From Staphylotrichum longicolle (lineage: Eukaryota > Ascomycota > Sordariomycetes > Sordariales > Chaetomiaceae), in NCBI GenBank assembly GCA_019096155.1, contig JAHCVI010000001.1:3472001-3536000 (forward strand): 64,000 bases of DNA. Reading direction: 5' to 3'. Numbering within the stretch: position 1 is the stretch's first letter; each line of letters begins with the position of its first letter. The notes under the pieces are model-generated. The model had not been told where the DNA came from. It searched no databases and was given only the letters and a program-made list of their open reading frames with translations. The translations under genes were made by a program, and so were the position numbers. Below, piece after piece: positions 34,119-45,309 of the stretch.

Positions 34119-35537
34119 ATGCCTCCCATCCCCCAGCGCCAGAGATACGGGCCTGGCCAGGCCCTGTCTGCCAGGACCGAGGCTGCGCAGGCGTCACGTA
34201 TCCCGCGACCGCGGCCAACACCCTTGAATGCTCGTCGTACGATCGGTTCAGCCAGTCTCCCTCGACACCCCAACTCGCCTATGCAAACCAAGAACAGACT
34301 CAACAATCCGGCGAGCACCGGCTCTCCCGATGTCTCCGCAAAGAAAACCCCCGACAACCAGAGAGGTACTCCAAGCCCCTCCCCAGTCAATCTAACCCTT
34401 CCACAGACAACAGAACTTCTTCCCTCCCTCCCCTTCTTCGACCGCTCCACCCAGCGCATCCAGAGACTCGTCTCCGATTCCCGCAGACTCCACCTCACCC
34501 AGCGTGAGCAACTCCGCGAGCTCGTCGAGATCCTCATGCCCGGCACCAAAGCCATTTCCATCTCCCGCCTCGAGACCCTCCTTGACTGGCCCCTCCTCCA
34601 AGCTGCCTGGGACCTCTTCGTTTGCGACGTCCTCGAACACCCATCATCCACCATCCACTTACCAACAGCCAAAACATGCAACCGCTTCAGCACCATCCTC
34701 CTCCACCCCATCCCGCCCACCACCACAGCACCATCATCATCATCATACACAACCCCTCCTGCCCCTCGATACCGCCCCATCCACCCCACCTATTCGACCC
34801 CTCAAACCAGTGACCTCCTGACCACCCTCCGCAGCCTCTTCCGCGGGACACCCCATCCTCCCGCCACCCACCACAACAGCGCCATGTCCGATGAATACAC
34901 CTCCGACATGGGCTTCCCCAACCCCTCGCTCCTCCCGCACCGCCTCCTCGCGGGGCTGTGCCGCACCCGCCCGCTGGATCTCGCGCGCACGAGCCCTGTC
35001 GACGCGGCCGTGCTTGCTGAGTGGCACGGCCAGAGTCAGAGCCAGAGCCAGAGCACAAAAAATAACAACAACAACAACAATAACAACAGGGCGGAGGTGA
35101 ATGGGTGCTGGCGACGCACGGGCAGGGGTTGGGAGGAGCGGGCGTGTAGCGTGGAGGATTACTACGCGCGGTTTGTGCTGCGGGTGTTGGACGGGGTGTA
35201 TCATGAGGCGGGTTCGTCTCATTCAGGGTCTGCTTTCCGTGGAGATTATGGTACAGCAGCGCAGGGGCAGGAGCAGGGGCAGCCGGCAGGCGGAAGAGTT
35301 CATCTCGCCCCCTGTGATCAGAGGGAAAGGGAAAGGGAGGAGGAGAAAATGAGGCAATGGCAGAAGAGGGTCGAGTGGCTGCGGGATCCGGCCGAGGTGG
35401 GCGGTCTGAAGGAACAGATGTGGATTCTGTTTCATGTCTTGTTCTTCTTGCACTGCGAGAAAAGGGAGGATATCAGGGCCGTGCAGAAGGCGGAGAGTAA
35501 AGAGTGGGTGAAGAGTTTGTTTTGCTGGAGAGGGTGA
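34119..35537 (+). CDS. Hypothetical low-complexity protein
   Basis: A single open frame gives 472 residues from the ATG at 34119 (MPPIPQRQRYGPGQAL). Residues 1-100 are basic and Pro/Ser-rich. A helical block follows (FFDRSTQRIQRLVSDSRRLH, LRELVEILMPG, LETLLDWPLLQAAWDLFVCD). The middle is Pro/Thr/Ser-rich, and a Q/S then N run (QSQSQSQSTKNNNNNNNNN) is encoded by an AAC/AAT microsatellite near 35057-35090. The C-terminal 150 residues are again structured (VEDYYARFVLRVLDGVYHEA; EEKMRQWQKRVEWLRDPAEV; MWILFHVLFFLHC). No family is recognised; the two helical blocks separated by disorder suggest a real protein. An intron cannot be excluded in the low-complexity middle. Confidence 0.6.
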   Translation: MPPIPQRQRYGPGQALSARTEAAQASRIPRPRPTPLNARRTIGSASLPRHPNSPMQTKNRLNNPASTGSPDVSAKKTPDNQRGTPSPSPVNLTLPQTTELLPSLPFFDRSTQRIQRLVSDSRRLHLTQREQLRELVEILMPGTKAISISRLETLLDWPLLQAAWDLFVCDVLEHPSSTIHLPTAKTCNRFSTILLHPIPPTTTAPSSSSYTTPPAPRYRPIHPTYSTPQTSDLLTTLRSLFRGTPHPPATHHNSAMSDEYTSDMGFPNPSLLPHRLLAGLCRTRPLDLARTSPVDAAVLAEWHGQSQSQSQSTKNNNNNNNNNRAEVNGCWRRTGRGWEERACSVEDYYARFVLRVLDGVYHEAGSSHSGSAFRGDYGTAAQGQEQGQPAGGRVHLAPCDQREREREEEKMRQWQKRVEWLRDPAEVGGLKEQMWILFHVLFFLHCEKREDIRAVQKAESKEWVKSLFCWRG

Positions 35538-36441
35538 AGAATTTGCTCGTCGGTGGTGATGATGAGGCTGTGTGTGGATTGGTGATTTTTGCTGATGGTT
35601 CTCACAGATTGACAGGTACCAGTATGTTTTTTTTCCTTGAGTTTATCTTCTGTTCCCGGTACTTGGAGGGTGCGCACCTCTGCCAGGCGACTTCGGCGCA
35701 GACTGCGTCCCACATCCCCCACCAAGGGCCGGAACGAAGCTACGCAACACCGCTGCTATGGTTGCGCGAGAATTGTATGAAGTTATCGGATTTGTTATTT
35801 GAACTACTGAGAGAGTGTACAGGAAAGCAGAAAGCAAGTAAAGGCAGTAGAAACTGGTAACTTATACTGACTTGAAGGCTCAGGAGGTACTTAGACGCAG
35901 CTGAGAACGAAACCCCACTCACTCCAGCCCTCAAGGGCCAAAAAAGTTCTTCTTTATGTACTCCGTTATGATTTATATTAGCGTCTCTGTTGATTCATAA
36001 GTTGAGCACATGGAGTTCAGAACTTTCAGAAGCACGTTTCTGAGAAAACAACGGTTTCCAAGGTTAGGGTACTGGTTTTCTGCCCCACATCTGGTGGTCG
36101 GCACTTGACCACCAAATGTGGGGCATAGATGAGGAGAAAATAGTCTAGGGTTAGGGTAACAAATCATGTCATGGGCATCTGCCCTTCCGAGCAGGGGTCT
36201 GAGCGGCCGGAGGCTGTATTTATGCTTCAGTCCAGACCCTCGCATTTTGGGTCAAACAATGCCACCTAACACCCAAAGACAAACTTTCTTGACACTAACT
36301 TCCTCATTCTTAAGAGAGCTAAAATCCGACCATAGTGTTAACGACAGTACATCTTGCATGCAGTCTTGGACTGTTGTTAGGATCCCCGCAATGAAGAGCA
36401 ACATCCTCGTTTAATCATCCACTTTTCTAGTCCCATTATCA
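35538..36441. other. Convergent intergenic region with hairpin
   Basis: About 900 bp between the stop codons of the 472-aa gene and the CCCH gene. It is AT-richer and carries a long inverted repeat at 36082-36124 with TTAGGG-like motifs on both sides. No gene is supported. Confidence 0.5.
36082..36124. repeat. 18-bp inverted repeat (hairpin) with 7-nt loop
   Basis: The arm 36082-36099 (GCCCCACATCTGGTGGTC) is followed by seven bases and then its reverse complement at 36107-36124 with one mismatch. It lies in the 3' intergenic gap of two convergent genes. Confidence 0.9.
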
Positions 36442-38092
36442 CTAAACGACCTCTCGAGTGCCGTCCTCGTAGATCTTAATGGTCGGAGTCTGTTCACCAA
36501 TTAGCAATGGTTCCACATGTTTTGAAAAAGGAGAAAAAAAAACTCACAAGATCCATGCCGTGCATCTCGGAGAAGCGGCAGTCGTCGCCAAAGTAGCACG
36601 AGCCCGCGTTGGCGCAATGATGGCCGAGGTTACAGGAAATTTCGCGGCAGTAGTGGCCGGCGCTGCAGACGAGGTTGCGCGTCTTGTGGCGCAGGGCGAG
36701 CAATTCGGCTGCGTTCAGACGCTCTCCGTGGTAGAAGTTGCAATTCGCGTTCTTGCAGCTGTTGCCGAGATGGTATCTGTTGCAGAGGTTCATGCCGCTC
36801 ATCTGTCTGCGGTCCTCGAGCGACTTGATTGCACTCGGGTCCGGCTTGGGCAGCGGGATATCCACACGCTCATTATTCTTGTTGAGCTGATAGTAGGGGC
36901 GAGGGGCAACGGCCTTCTTCTGGCTGGCAATGTTGATGGTGGTGGAAGGAGTGTTCCGTCCAACCGTCGCATAGCTGTTCTGCTGGGTTTCGGGCTTGCT
37001 CGTCGCAAGCGTAGCCGGGGCCGACTTCTTGGGTGACGTCGTGGCCGGGGGGGTAGGCAAGCTGCTGGGCCCGTTTGTAGGGCTGCGGACCGGAGGAGAC
37101 GCGATAGGGGTTTGGAAAACGGGCGGTGCCATGCTGACTGGGGTGAACGCCAGGGGCGCGGCAGACTTTAAGACCGTCGGGACAGGTTCGGAGCGAAACA
37201 CCGAGGGAAAGGCGACGCGCTTGAAGGTAAACTTTCTGTATTCAGCAGCCGGTGTGGTCGTTTCGAGGAGGCCAATCTTTTGGTTGCCGCGATACGACTC
37301 AAGGAAGGGGGCGTAGCCATTATCGTGGCAGCCTCCGAGGATCAGGCAACGACACTGGATGTTCCTCTCCATGACCTCAAAAAGCTTGCGAACCTTATTA
37401 TCTGCTTGTTCTTTTCCGAAGCCGACGTCGGTGAAGGAGAAAAGAGGCTGGGCGCGACAGAAGCCACGGCCGAACTTGGTCAAGGCCCCATAGTCGGCGA
37501 CTGGAAGGACGCCGGATCCATTGAGAGCCTTGGACAGCCCCTCGACATTAAGGATGACATGGACATAAACGGTCTCGATGTTTGAGAAGGCCGGGTTTTC
37601 GTGAAAGTAGGCCTTAAGCTGCTGATGCAGCTCATGGGCGGCCTCTCCGCCGCCATCCTCGCCCCTAGCAATAAGGTCTTCGCGGAAGACGGCACCATCG
37701 CCGTCGATGATGACAAAAGCAAACGGGGAGGATTCCTGGTGGTGTTAGTTTATGTGACTCAGAGGTGCGCCGGACTGAACTTGGGCGCCCGGGTAGATGG
37801 GTCGACGACAGGTGGAGTCTAGGAGACTTACTGCAGCGGTTTTAAGACTATTCAACTCCCGCTCCGACATGCGTTGTTCCTTCTCCCAAATCATAGCATT
37901 GCGCTTTTCGCGGTCGCATTCGGCGCACTTCTCGCGGTAGCGGGTAAGCAATTCCATGTAGCCCATTCCCAGGGCGTGTTCGATGCGGCCCCGTTCGTGC
38001 AACATGCTCTCCCACGACTGAAACGCGGCGAGGTAGGGTTGCGCGGGGTCCCGCTCCATCCCCTCGGGTCCATCAAAGCGACTCATGCTCAT
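36442..38092 (-). CDS. CCCH zinc-finger protein with DUF7923-like N-terminal domain
   Basis: Three exons, 38092-37832, 37735-36548 and 36489-36442, keep phase 0 at both junctions and give 498 residues. The first exon is helical (a coiled coil around YREKCAECDREKRNA). Residues 88-240 form a globular domain: FAFVIIDGDGAVF, IETVYVHVILNVEGLSKAL, FSFTDVGFGKEQADNKV, CRCLILGGCHDNGYAPFL. This is the fungal domain that usually precedes CCCH fingers (named DUF7923 to my knowledge). A Pro/Ser/Thr linker follows. The C-terminal third has Cys/His clusters: CNRYHLGNSCKNANCNFYH (C-x8-C-x4-C-x3-H), CSAGHYCREISCNLGHH and CANAGSCYFGDDC. Such fingers bind RNA, so a role in mRNA handling is likely. The last exon encodes only 15 residues. 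Confidence 0.85.
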
Positions 38093-39154
38093 GATGGCGG
38101 TTTAGCTGTTAAGAAGCGACGATAGACGGTCGATGGCGAAGAGTTGAAATGGTGCGGGGTGATGGGACAATGTGACTTGGAAATAAGGCCCCAGAAAGGA
38201 ATGAGGATGGAGGCTGAAAAGCCTGGAGCTGGGTGTTTCTGGAATGGCAGGAACTGCTAAACTGGACGAAGTCTGTGCTCTGAGTCAGCTGAGACCTTGG
38301 TTGTTACTGACCAGGACCACGCACAGCCAAATCTGCTGAACGGCAAAAGCCCAAACACGCAAATACCGCGCAACGACGGCAGTTTGATGGAAAAAGCAGA
38401 TGATGAGGGGTTCGTCCGTTGCTGCCTTTGGGCTGAGACGGAAAGCGCAGCTGGAAGATGCTGGAGCCAGCCTCGAATCAACGAGCTCTCACGTGATTAT
38501 TAAGTGGCTGAGGGTTAGGGCTGCATTGAAGCCGAGTTCGGGTTGATTTGTTAATCTTTTTTCCTCTGTTGTTGAGATTCTTCTAGAAACCCGAGCTCGT
38601 CCAACCACTCTCTCTGGCGCGATTTGTGCAGAGCTCTCTACCTTTAAGTTAGTCTGACCAAGTGTGGGATGGCGCACTTTCCGGCGGCAGCCTACGCCAC
38701 CAACTCCTTCATATGCACGGGTTGCCGCCAACTCAACGCCAACACGTACTCGATCAGGTATTCATCCCGTACATCTGCACATGGAGTCTCGAGGTGGCGC
38801 AGGTTGGGATTTAAGAAGTGGCGCAGGTTAGTTTGCTGGACGCTGGCCGGCCAAAGGCAGAATCGGTTTCTTAAACTTCGATGTGAATGGAAAGACCTCT
38901 CCACAGGCCCAGGTCCCGGCCTGGCAACGCGGGCTTTCAGCCTATTAACGATGTCGCCGTAGCGCGCGGATATTATATGCAAGTCGCAACAATGTAACAG
39001 TTGATCTCGCAACGTTCCATGTGTACGCGTATGGCTTTCAGTCGCCCACGCATAAAACAGACCAACAAGCACAACGTCCTAAGCCCCCAGAACGGAACCG
39101 CCACCTCTCAACCACATCAGCGACCGCCCCTTGGCCACCTTTCCGGGCCAAGTC
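38093..39154. other. Divergent promoter region
   Basis: About 1.06 kb between the CCCH protein start (minus) and the small secreted protein start (plus). No coding content with support. A single TTAGGG-like motif occurs near 38511-38517. Confidence 0.45.
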
Positions 39155-39809
39155 ATGCACCACCACTTCTCTCTCCTCCTCCCGGTTGGGATCCTGCTCC
39201 TCCCTCTCGCCTCTACAACCCCCATCTCAACCCTCCAACCAGCCTCCTACGGCCACTGGGACCTGACCTACACCTTCGGCAACCCCGCCTCGGGCTACCG
39301 CTGGGAGAACGTCAACGCCAACTACTCGAGCCCCCCAGGAACCTCTGCTGTTGTTGCTGTCCAGTGCAAGCAGCTCTACGACCCAACGGTGCAGACGACG
39401 ACGCGGAGCTGCGATGATGCGTCCTTTGGGTACGAGGTGACGGAGGACGGGGGGGAGAGGTGTAAGTGGCATGAATGCTATCTTCCCATGTTTGGTGGTT
39501 CGGAAGGGTGTGCATCTACCCAAGACTTCGGCTGCTTTCGCTGGGATGAAAGAAAGAAAGCAATGATGGATTGTGGTGTATGGCCCGGTGACAAGGCCGA
39601 GCTAACGATATTTTTCAGGGATTGCCGTCCGGCAGACTGTGCAACTCGGTGGTGCATCGGGGGGTTTTACCACACCGGTCACAATCACCGGCAAGAGCGC
39701 GATTGTGGTTGTGTGTGGAAAAGGGGCAAGCGGCAGGATGTGTGAAGGCACTGCGCGGATTGAGGCCGGGCTTGTGGAGAGGCGGAGTGATGATGCTGAG
39801 CAAGCCTGA
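39155..39809 (+). CDS. Small secreted cysteine-containing protein
   Basis: Two exons, 39155-39461 and 39619-39809, with a GTAAGT donor and TTTCAG acceptor, give 165 residues. The ATG at 39155 starts a signal peptide (MHHHFSLLLPVGILLLPLAS). The mature part begins near residue 22 and contains YGHWDLTYTFGNPASGYRW and four cysteines (in VQCKQ, RSCDD, VVCGKG, RMCEG), suggesting two disulfides. The spliced frame restores a beta-strand-rich C-terminus (AVRQTVQLGGASGGFTTPVT; KSAIVVVCGKG). Read unspliced, the exon 1 frame runs on with Cys/Trp-rich intron sequence to 39745. It has the size and makeup of fungal secreted effector-like proteins. No named family was recognised. Confidence 0.65.
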
Positions 39810-40184
39810 ATTCAGGTCGAGTCGTTTGGCTGCCGATGGTGCTGATATTTTGAACCACGGATCAATATGATGAATGGAAAAGGTGAAGGAAAATGAACAC
39901 GACAGCCGCCTTGATGTGAAATTTTTTTTTATTGTATAATGTAACCCGTATATATCTTATGCTATGTACCTAACCCGATTATTCTTAAATGGTTCTCCTC
40001 TGAATCCAACCCGTCGCTGTTACTCCTTATGTTTCCTCCCTCCAGGGGGTATCATCTCCGACCAATCGATCCACGCTCCCATCACCCTCACCGATCCTCA
40101 TGATTTCTCATGATTTCTCATGAATTCCCATGGAATTTCATGATCCAACCGTAGCCCCAACGCCGACATGATACTAGCCGGCGG
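39810..40184. other. Convergent intergenic gap with short tandem repeat
   Basis: About 375 bp between stop codons. A 10-bp unit, TCATGATTTC, occurs three times with variation at 40098-40127. It probably holds both 3' untranslated regions. Confidence 0.5.
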
Positions 40185-42025
40185 CTATGGGTTATACACC
40201 AACGGCTCAAGTGGCGGCGGGTACTGTGGCGGCGGGGGACCCTGAGGCAGCGGCGCCGGCGGTGGTGGTGGTGGTGGTGGGAGCTGGCCTTGCGGACCCG
40301 GATAGCCAAACGGTGGAGGTGCCTGGGCTTGTGGTTGTGGTTGTCCATAGCCTGGTGCCTGCGCTTGAGGCTGCGGTTGTGGTTGTCCCCACCCTTGAGG
40401 TTGAGCGTGAGGTTGTGCTTGTGGTTGCCCGTGTCCCTGCCCTTGTCCATGAGCCTGCTCCTGCCCATCCCCAGGCCCTCCGGCAGCGGCCATCTCCGCA
40501 GCCCGAGCCGCCCGGGCAGCCTCCTCCTGCCTCCTGGCTGCCTGTGTAAACCTCTCCAGTGCTGCCGCCCTCTCTTCCTCCTTCCTCTTGGTCTCGTTCA
40601 GCAGGAATAGCTCCTCATTCGTCTTCTTCTCGATCAGCTCGGCTTGCTCGTCGGCAGAGAGGAGGTTGTATGCTGCGACGTCCTCGTCCCATTTCTTGAC
40701 GCAGGCGGCATCCCCTGGTTTGCGGTCAGTGCTGTCATTATTGTTTCAAAGGGAGGCGAGGGTCAGGTGAATTGTTGAGTGCAGTCATTGTAAGCGTGGA
40801 CAATGGGAACGGCAACGAGAAGAAAAAAAGAAAAAGCTGGCAATGTGAGAAGGGTTTGAAATTGCTTACAATTGCACTGCTCCACCTCGCCATACACCGG
40901 GTGCTTGAACCGCGGATGCTTGGACGGCCAGTTGGAAGCGTGGTAGTGGTGCTTGACGAGGGCTCCGCGCGCGTTGTGGTTGCCCGAGTCTGAATGGCCT
41001 TGCCCGGCGGCAAACTTCTCAACATCGAGCACGAGCACGCGGCTGACGATTTTGGATTCGTCCATCGCGTGGAAGTCATCCCAGGTGATCTTCGCGCCAA
41101 AGGTACCCGCTTGCCTGTTCATCTCGTTGAGCACCGCGCCGGTGAAGGCCGACGGCCCCGTACCGCTGATAACGGCGTCAAAGTCGAGTTCGACATCGGA
41201 AATGGAGACGCCCTGCTTGCCGGCAATATCCGAGAGCCAAGACATGATGTTCTCGATGAGCTGCAGCATCACAGGCAGCCGAGCGCGGCACACAAACGTC
41301 CATTGGCAGAAACTCATCGACTTTGAGCCAAGGATCGGGTGGTCGCGGAATTCGGGCTGGTCGATTTCCACCCCGATGATCATGTCGATGTCGGCAAGAT
41401 TGTACCGGGCCGGCACGAAGCGGTCGACAGGCTTGAGCGCCTCCACGTCGATGTCAGCGTACACCCCACCCTCGGCGTACATGATCATGTAGCGGAGCAG
41501 GTCCGCCTTGATTATTGTGGCGTTGACGGCCTTGTAAAAATCAAGAATATCTGGGCGGTTGAGCCCGTCGGGACCGAACATCTCCTCCACGTAGACGAGG
41601 TCGTTGGCATCGGTCAAGACCTCGTAACGGTAGCCCGGGTTCTTGGACGTCCATGTCTTGGCTGTGGTGGAATCTCGCGTCTCAAAGTTCAGAGGATCCG
41701 TCTTCCAGCTCTGCCATATCTTCTTTGGGAAATCTGCCGGCTGAGTGGCGTCGTCAGGATGACTTGTCAGCGGCCTCTGTTGCTCTTGGTGCCGTTTGAG
41801 CCGGGAAGATTGGGATTGAGAGATTGGCGTAACCTGCGCTCGGAAGATGAAGACGAAGAGCAGCAGGCCAAGCAGGTAGAACGGCACGACTCGGCGTATT
41901 TGTGTCGGGACGCGGTTCCTCATCTTCCTCGGCAGGTTCCCAAGCTTGGGGGAGGACAGGGGAGACGGTGAGAGGGAGGAGAACGGCGAGCTTGAGCCCG
42001 AGACCGAGACAGGCTTCCAGTCCAT
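40185..42025 (-). CDS. Och1-like GT32 glycosyltransferase with P/Q-rich tail
   Basis: Two exons, 42025-40870 and 40714-40185, join in phase 1 and give 561 residues. It is a type II membrane protein: a Ser-rich cytosolic tail, a basic stretch, then a transmembrane segment at about 47-62 (PFYLLGLLLFVFIF). The catalytic domain starts at FPKKIWQSWK and follows Och1/GT32: the NPGYRYEVLTDAN block, ADLLRYMIMYAEGGVYADID with the DxD motif (D191-I-D193), GSKSMSFCQWTF and, near the end, HHYHASNWPSKHP. Members add alpha-1,6- or other mannose units to glycoproteins in the Golgi. After the intron comes a charged helical stretch (EELFLLNETKRKEEERAAAL), then about 90 residues of Gln/Pro/Gly-rich repeats (QPQAQ-type) and a poly-Pro run, an unusual end for this family. 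Confidence 0.88.
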
Positions 42026-43815
42026 TTTGGCCGTGTGCCCCCAACAAAAGTGTCTTGATGAGGTTAGCAGGTCGGAGAGTTGGGGCGGTCGGCGGAAAAG
42101 AGCGAGATCAGGTCAGAGACCCGGAGAGATTCTCAAGTGACACTCTGCAGTGGCCGAGCGCGCAGATAAACAGGGTGAGAGAGCATCACAAGCTTCGCCG
42201 AGCCCGCCCAACAAAAAACTTGGAAGATCCTCCCGTCACGAATTCGGGGCCCGCGTTAGAGGCCATAGTGGGGTGAGGCCCGGACGGTTTCTGACATCCG
42301 GATCGTGTTCGATATGTCCACAGGGGTACGCGCATGCTTGGCCCAGTGGGGTGACCAATCCAGACATCTCACTTCGCGAGCTCTGGAGAGCTGTGTCCGT
42401 CGCTGACACGGGAGGAGGGTGCGTTGGCGCCCTTGACCCCACCCATCACCCTCACCATGAGGAAACGCAGGGAAATTCAAGGATCGCTCATGTGCGGGGA
42501 GGGGCGCGCCTTGGTCGGCTTGGTGTGTCTTGGTACCTTTTGTTGTGTGTTTCGCCGTGCTGGGCTGACGATGGAGCGGCAGGGCAGCTCGGGAACATGA
42601 TAAGATGATCCTGGCCGGAATACGGCAGGTGGGTTCGCTAAGCAGCACGAAGCTTGTTTCCCCTCGCGCTACTCCGTAAGCGGGCGTGGATCTTGGATCT
42701 CTGGCAGCTGGTTCGTTGTGCTGCGCGGGCATCTCAACGGCGCCGTGAGCCTGGGCCACATGTTACACGGCTGGCGGAGCAGATGCCGTCTTGCTGGGAG
42801 AGAGCCGCGGGATCTGCACCGTCGAACGGCATGTGAACGGGGTGGAAGGGGTGAATGTGCCTTCGAAACCCCTTCGATGTGCATCTCTGACGCACGATGG
42901 CTGGACTGTGTGCCCCCAAACCCCGCGAACTACCCCGCGAAAGAGTGGTGATGTGCGACATACCCCGGCCGATGTCACAACGCCCAGCGATTGAGCAAGG
43001 CTTGAACGGCGCGGGCTGAAGGGCTGTGGGGAGATTTCGCGCTTCTCCATGCTGCTGAAGAGCCGAGGGTTGTTTCCCCAGGGCCCAGACCCAATGCATA
43101 TGCATTTGCAAGACGCCATTGCATGCGCCAAACACCCAGCTGATACTCTGAACAGCGTCCTCACTCCGCTCGGGATCAGAGAAGGTGCAGAAACAAGTTC
43201 GATTTTGCACATGTTCTGTTGGCTGGACAATTGAATGGGCAGGTGGGGCCCCGACTCAACCCGGGGCCAACCTCCAGCCATTTCTCTTCCCCCACTCCCC
43301 GCATCCCACTTTGCGATTTGACGGCTCAAGTGGAACTCAGTGCGTGGTCCGTCCGCGCAGTTGGCAGTTTTTTCTGCAGGCTGAGGCCAATGGTTGGAGC
43401 TAAAAATGCAGAACCAATCCCCAAGTTAAATAACGGTTCCCTGGTCCCTGTTCCGTGCCATGCCGCGGAGCAATCGGCCGGAGGGTTTCCACTCACTCTC
43501 GAGCCACTCCGCGCCCGCTGCACACAGCCGATTTCAGATTGGCCGTCGGACTGATCCGCTTTTATTGGACCAACGGGGCGCAGCAGGGGAACCAACGGCA
43601 GCAATTTGTGGAGGCGGCAAAAGCCCCTTTTCTTGTGTTCTGCTCAGCCCGACACGCTTTTCTGGAATGGCCTGCCGCGCCTGGCCCACCCGTCCTGTCT
43701 GCACCTGAAACGACACATCTGGCCTGCTGGGAAAAGAATCCCTGGTCAAGTCATGCTCAGAATTCCTGATCGCACTCTTTCTTGAGTTTGCGACATCCAG
43801 ACTTCACAGCACACC
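42026..43815. other. Divergent intergenic region, 1.8 kb
   Basis: It lies between the GT32 start (minus) and the acyltransferase start (plus). Open frames are short, overlap each other and lack motifs. No RNA gene or mobile element is seen. Confidence 0.5.
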
Positions 43816-45309
43816 ATGCCCGGCGACCTGGAAGGATCAATCGAGCCGAAGCGGGACGACGATCTGCTGGGCCTGGGGCCCATCTCCGCCATCATGACAG
43901 TCGCCACCTCCTTGCTGGCGTCTCTCCGAGGCATCAGCTTCACGCGCATCTTCTCACCATGGCCGCCAAAGTCAACCAGCGCTCAGCCCGAGAAGCTCAG
44001 GCCGACCGCCTATCTCGACGGCCTCAGAGGATTTGCCGCGTTCCTGGTTTATTGGCACCACCACGAACTGTGGGCCCATGTGCCGGTGCAGCTCGTCGCC
44101 CTGGAGTCGAGCTTCGGATTTGAAGGCCTTCACTACTTTGCCGCTCTCCCCTTCGTGCGCAACTTTTTCCACGGCGGCCATTTCGCCGTCGCCGTCTTTT
44201 TCGTCATCTCCGGCTACGTCTTATCGGCCAAGCCTATCAGCCTCATCCACGCGGGAGATCAGGCCAAGCTGGCAGAGAACCTGGGCTCGGCGCTCTTCAG
44301 GCGATGGCTCAGACTCTACATCCCCATCATCTGCACAACCTTCATTTACATGACCATCGTCCATGCCTTTGGAATCTGGGTTGACGGACTCAAGCCCAAG
44401 GCCAACTACTTCCAGGCCGCATGGGACTGGTATGCCGAGATCAAGAACTTCAGCTTCATCTTCCACACCGGCAAGGTCGGCTGGCTCTCATACAACTTCC
44501 ACCTCTGGTCGATCCCCACCGAGTTCAAGGGTTCCATCGTCATTTACACCAGCCTGCTCGCCTTTTCGAGATGTACCAAGAATGCCCGGCTGTGGTGCGA
44601 GGCTGGCCTCGTCTTTTACTTTCTCTACATCGTCGACGGGTGGTTCTGTGCCCTGTTCGCCTCGGGCATGCTGCTAAACGACCTGGAGCAACTCGCCGCC
44701 AAGGACGAGCTACCGGCCTTCTTTGATCGGTTCCGGCCGTACAAGAAGGCCATTTTCCCGGCCATGCTGGCCATCGCCATCTTCCTAGGCGGCTGTCCCG
44801 CCCACCAGGCCGACGTTTACGAGCTGAGGAAGAACCCGGGCTGGTACTTGCTCTCGTTCCTGAAACCGCAGGCCGTTTTTGACGTCAAGTGGTTCTTCCT
44901 GTTCTGGGCCTCCGTGTTGCTCGTGGCCTCCACGCCGCACATCTCGTGGCTCAAGCGCTTCTTCGAGACCCGGTTCTGCCAGTACCTCGGACGCATCTCC
45001 TTCTCGCTCTACCTGGTCCATGGCCCCGTGCTCTGGACGGTCGGAGACCGGCTGTACGCCGCGGTGGGATGGCCCAAAGACTCGCGGTTCCTCAACATCC
45101 CCCAGTGGGTCAATGCGTTCCCACTGCCCAAGACGGGACCCTTGGGCTTGGAGATTGCGTTCCTGGTACCGCACCTGATCCTCCTTCCGTTAACCCTCTA
45201 CCTCGCCGAGGTGGTCACGCGGGCGTTCGACGAGCCGAGTGTGCGGTTCCCGCAGTGGCTGTACAGGACAGCGACGCCTTCATCGCGGCCGGTGCGGCTC
45301 CCCGCATGA
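43816..45309 (+). CDS. Acyltransferase-3 family membrane protein
   Basis: A single exon gives 497 residues. After 60 polar residues the domain opens with AYLDGLRGFAAFLVYWHHH, the family signature (DGLRG, and the conserved His in the first helix). FFHGGHFAVAVFFVISGYVL follows with the second conserved motif, then FRRWLRLYIPII and YNFHLWSIPTEFKGS. Around ten transmembrane helices are predicted by eye; SFSLYLVHGPVLW is the usual late motif. Acyltransferase-3 enzymes move acyl groups (often acetyl) onto sugars or other acceptors at a membrane. In fungi they occur near polysaccharide or secondary-metabolite genes; here the nearest gene, 1.8 kb away and divergent, is a Golgi mannosyltransferase-like GT32. 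The start at 43816 is the first ATG in frame. Confidence 0.88.
   Translation: MPGDLEGSIEPKRDDDLLGLGPISAIMTVATSLLASLRGISFTRIFSPWPPKSTSAQPEKLRPTAYLDGLRGFAAFLVYWHHHELWAHVPVQLVALESSFGFEGLHYFAALPFVRNFFHGGHFAVAVFFVISGYVLSAKPISLIHAGDQAKLAENLGSALFRRWLRLYIPIICTTFIYMTIVHAFGIWVDGLKPKANYFQAAWDWYAEIKNFSFIFHTGKVGWLSYNFHLWSIPTEFKGSIVIYTSLLAFSRCTKNARLWCEAGLVFYFLYIVDGWFCALFASGMLLNDLEQLAAKDELPAFFDRFRPYKKAIFPAMLAIAIFLGGCPAHQADVYELRKNPGWYLLSFLKPQAVFDVKWFFLFWASVLLVASTPHISWLKRFFETRFCQYLGRISFSLYLVHGPVLWTVGDRLYAAVGWPKDSRFLNIPQWVNAFPLPKTGPLGLEIAFLVPHLILLPLTLYLAEVVTRAFDEPSVRFPQWLYRTATPSSRPVRLPA

Noticed and set aside
36062..36161. Telomere array
   Set aside because: Only one to two TTAGGG-like units occur on each side of the hairpin; too few for a telomere or a clear interstitial array.
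42026..43815. Secondary-metabolite or polysaccharide cluster formed by GT32 and acyltransferase-3
   Set aside because: Only two genes with a 1.8-kb divergent gap; no synthase, regulator or transporter nearby supports a cluster.
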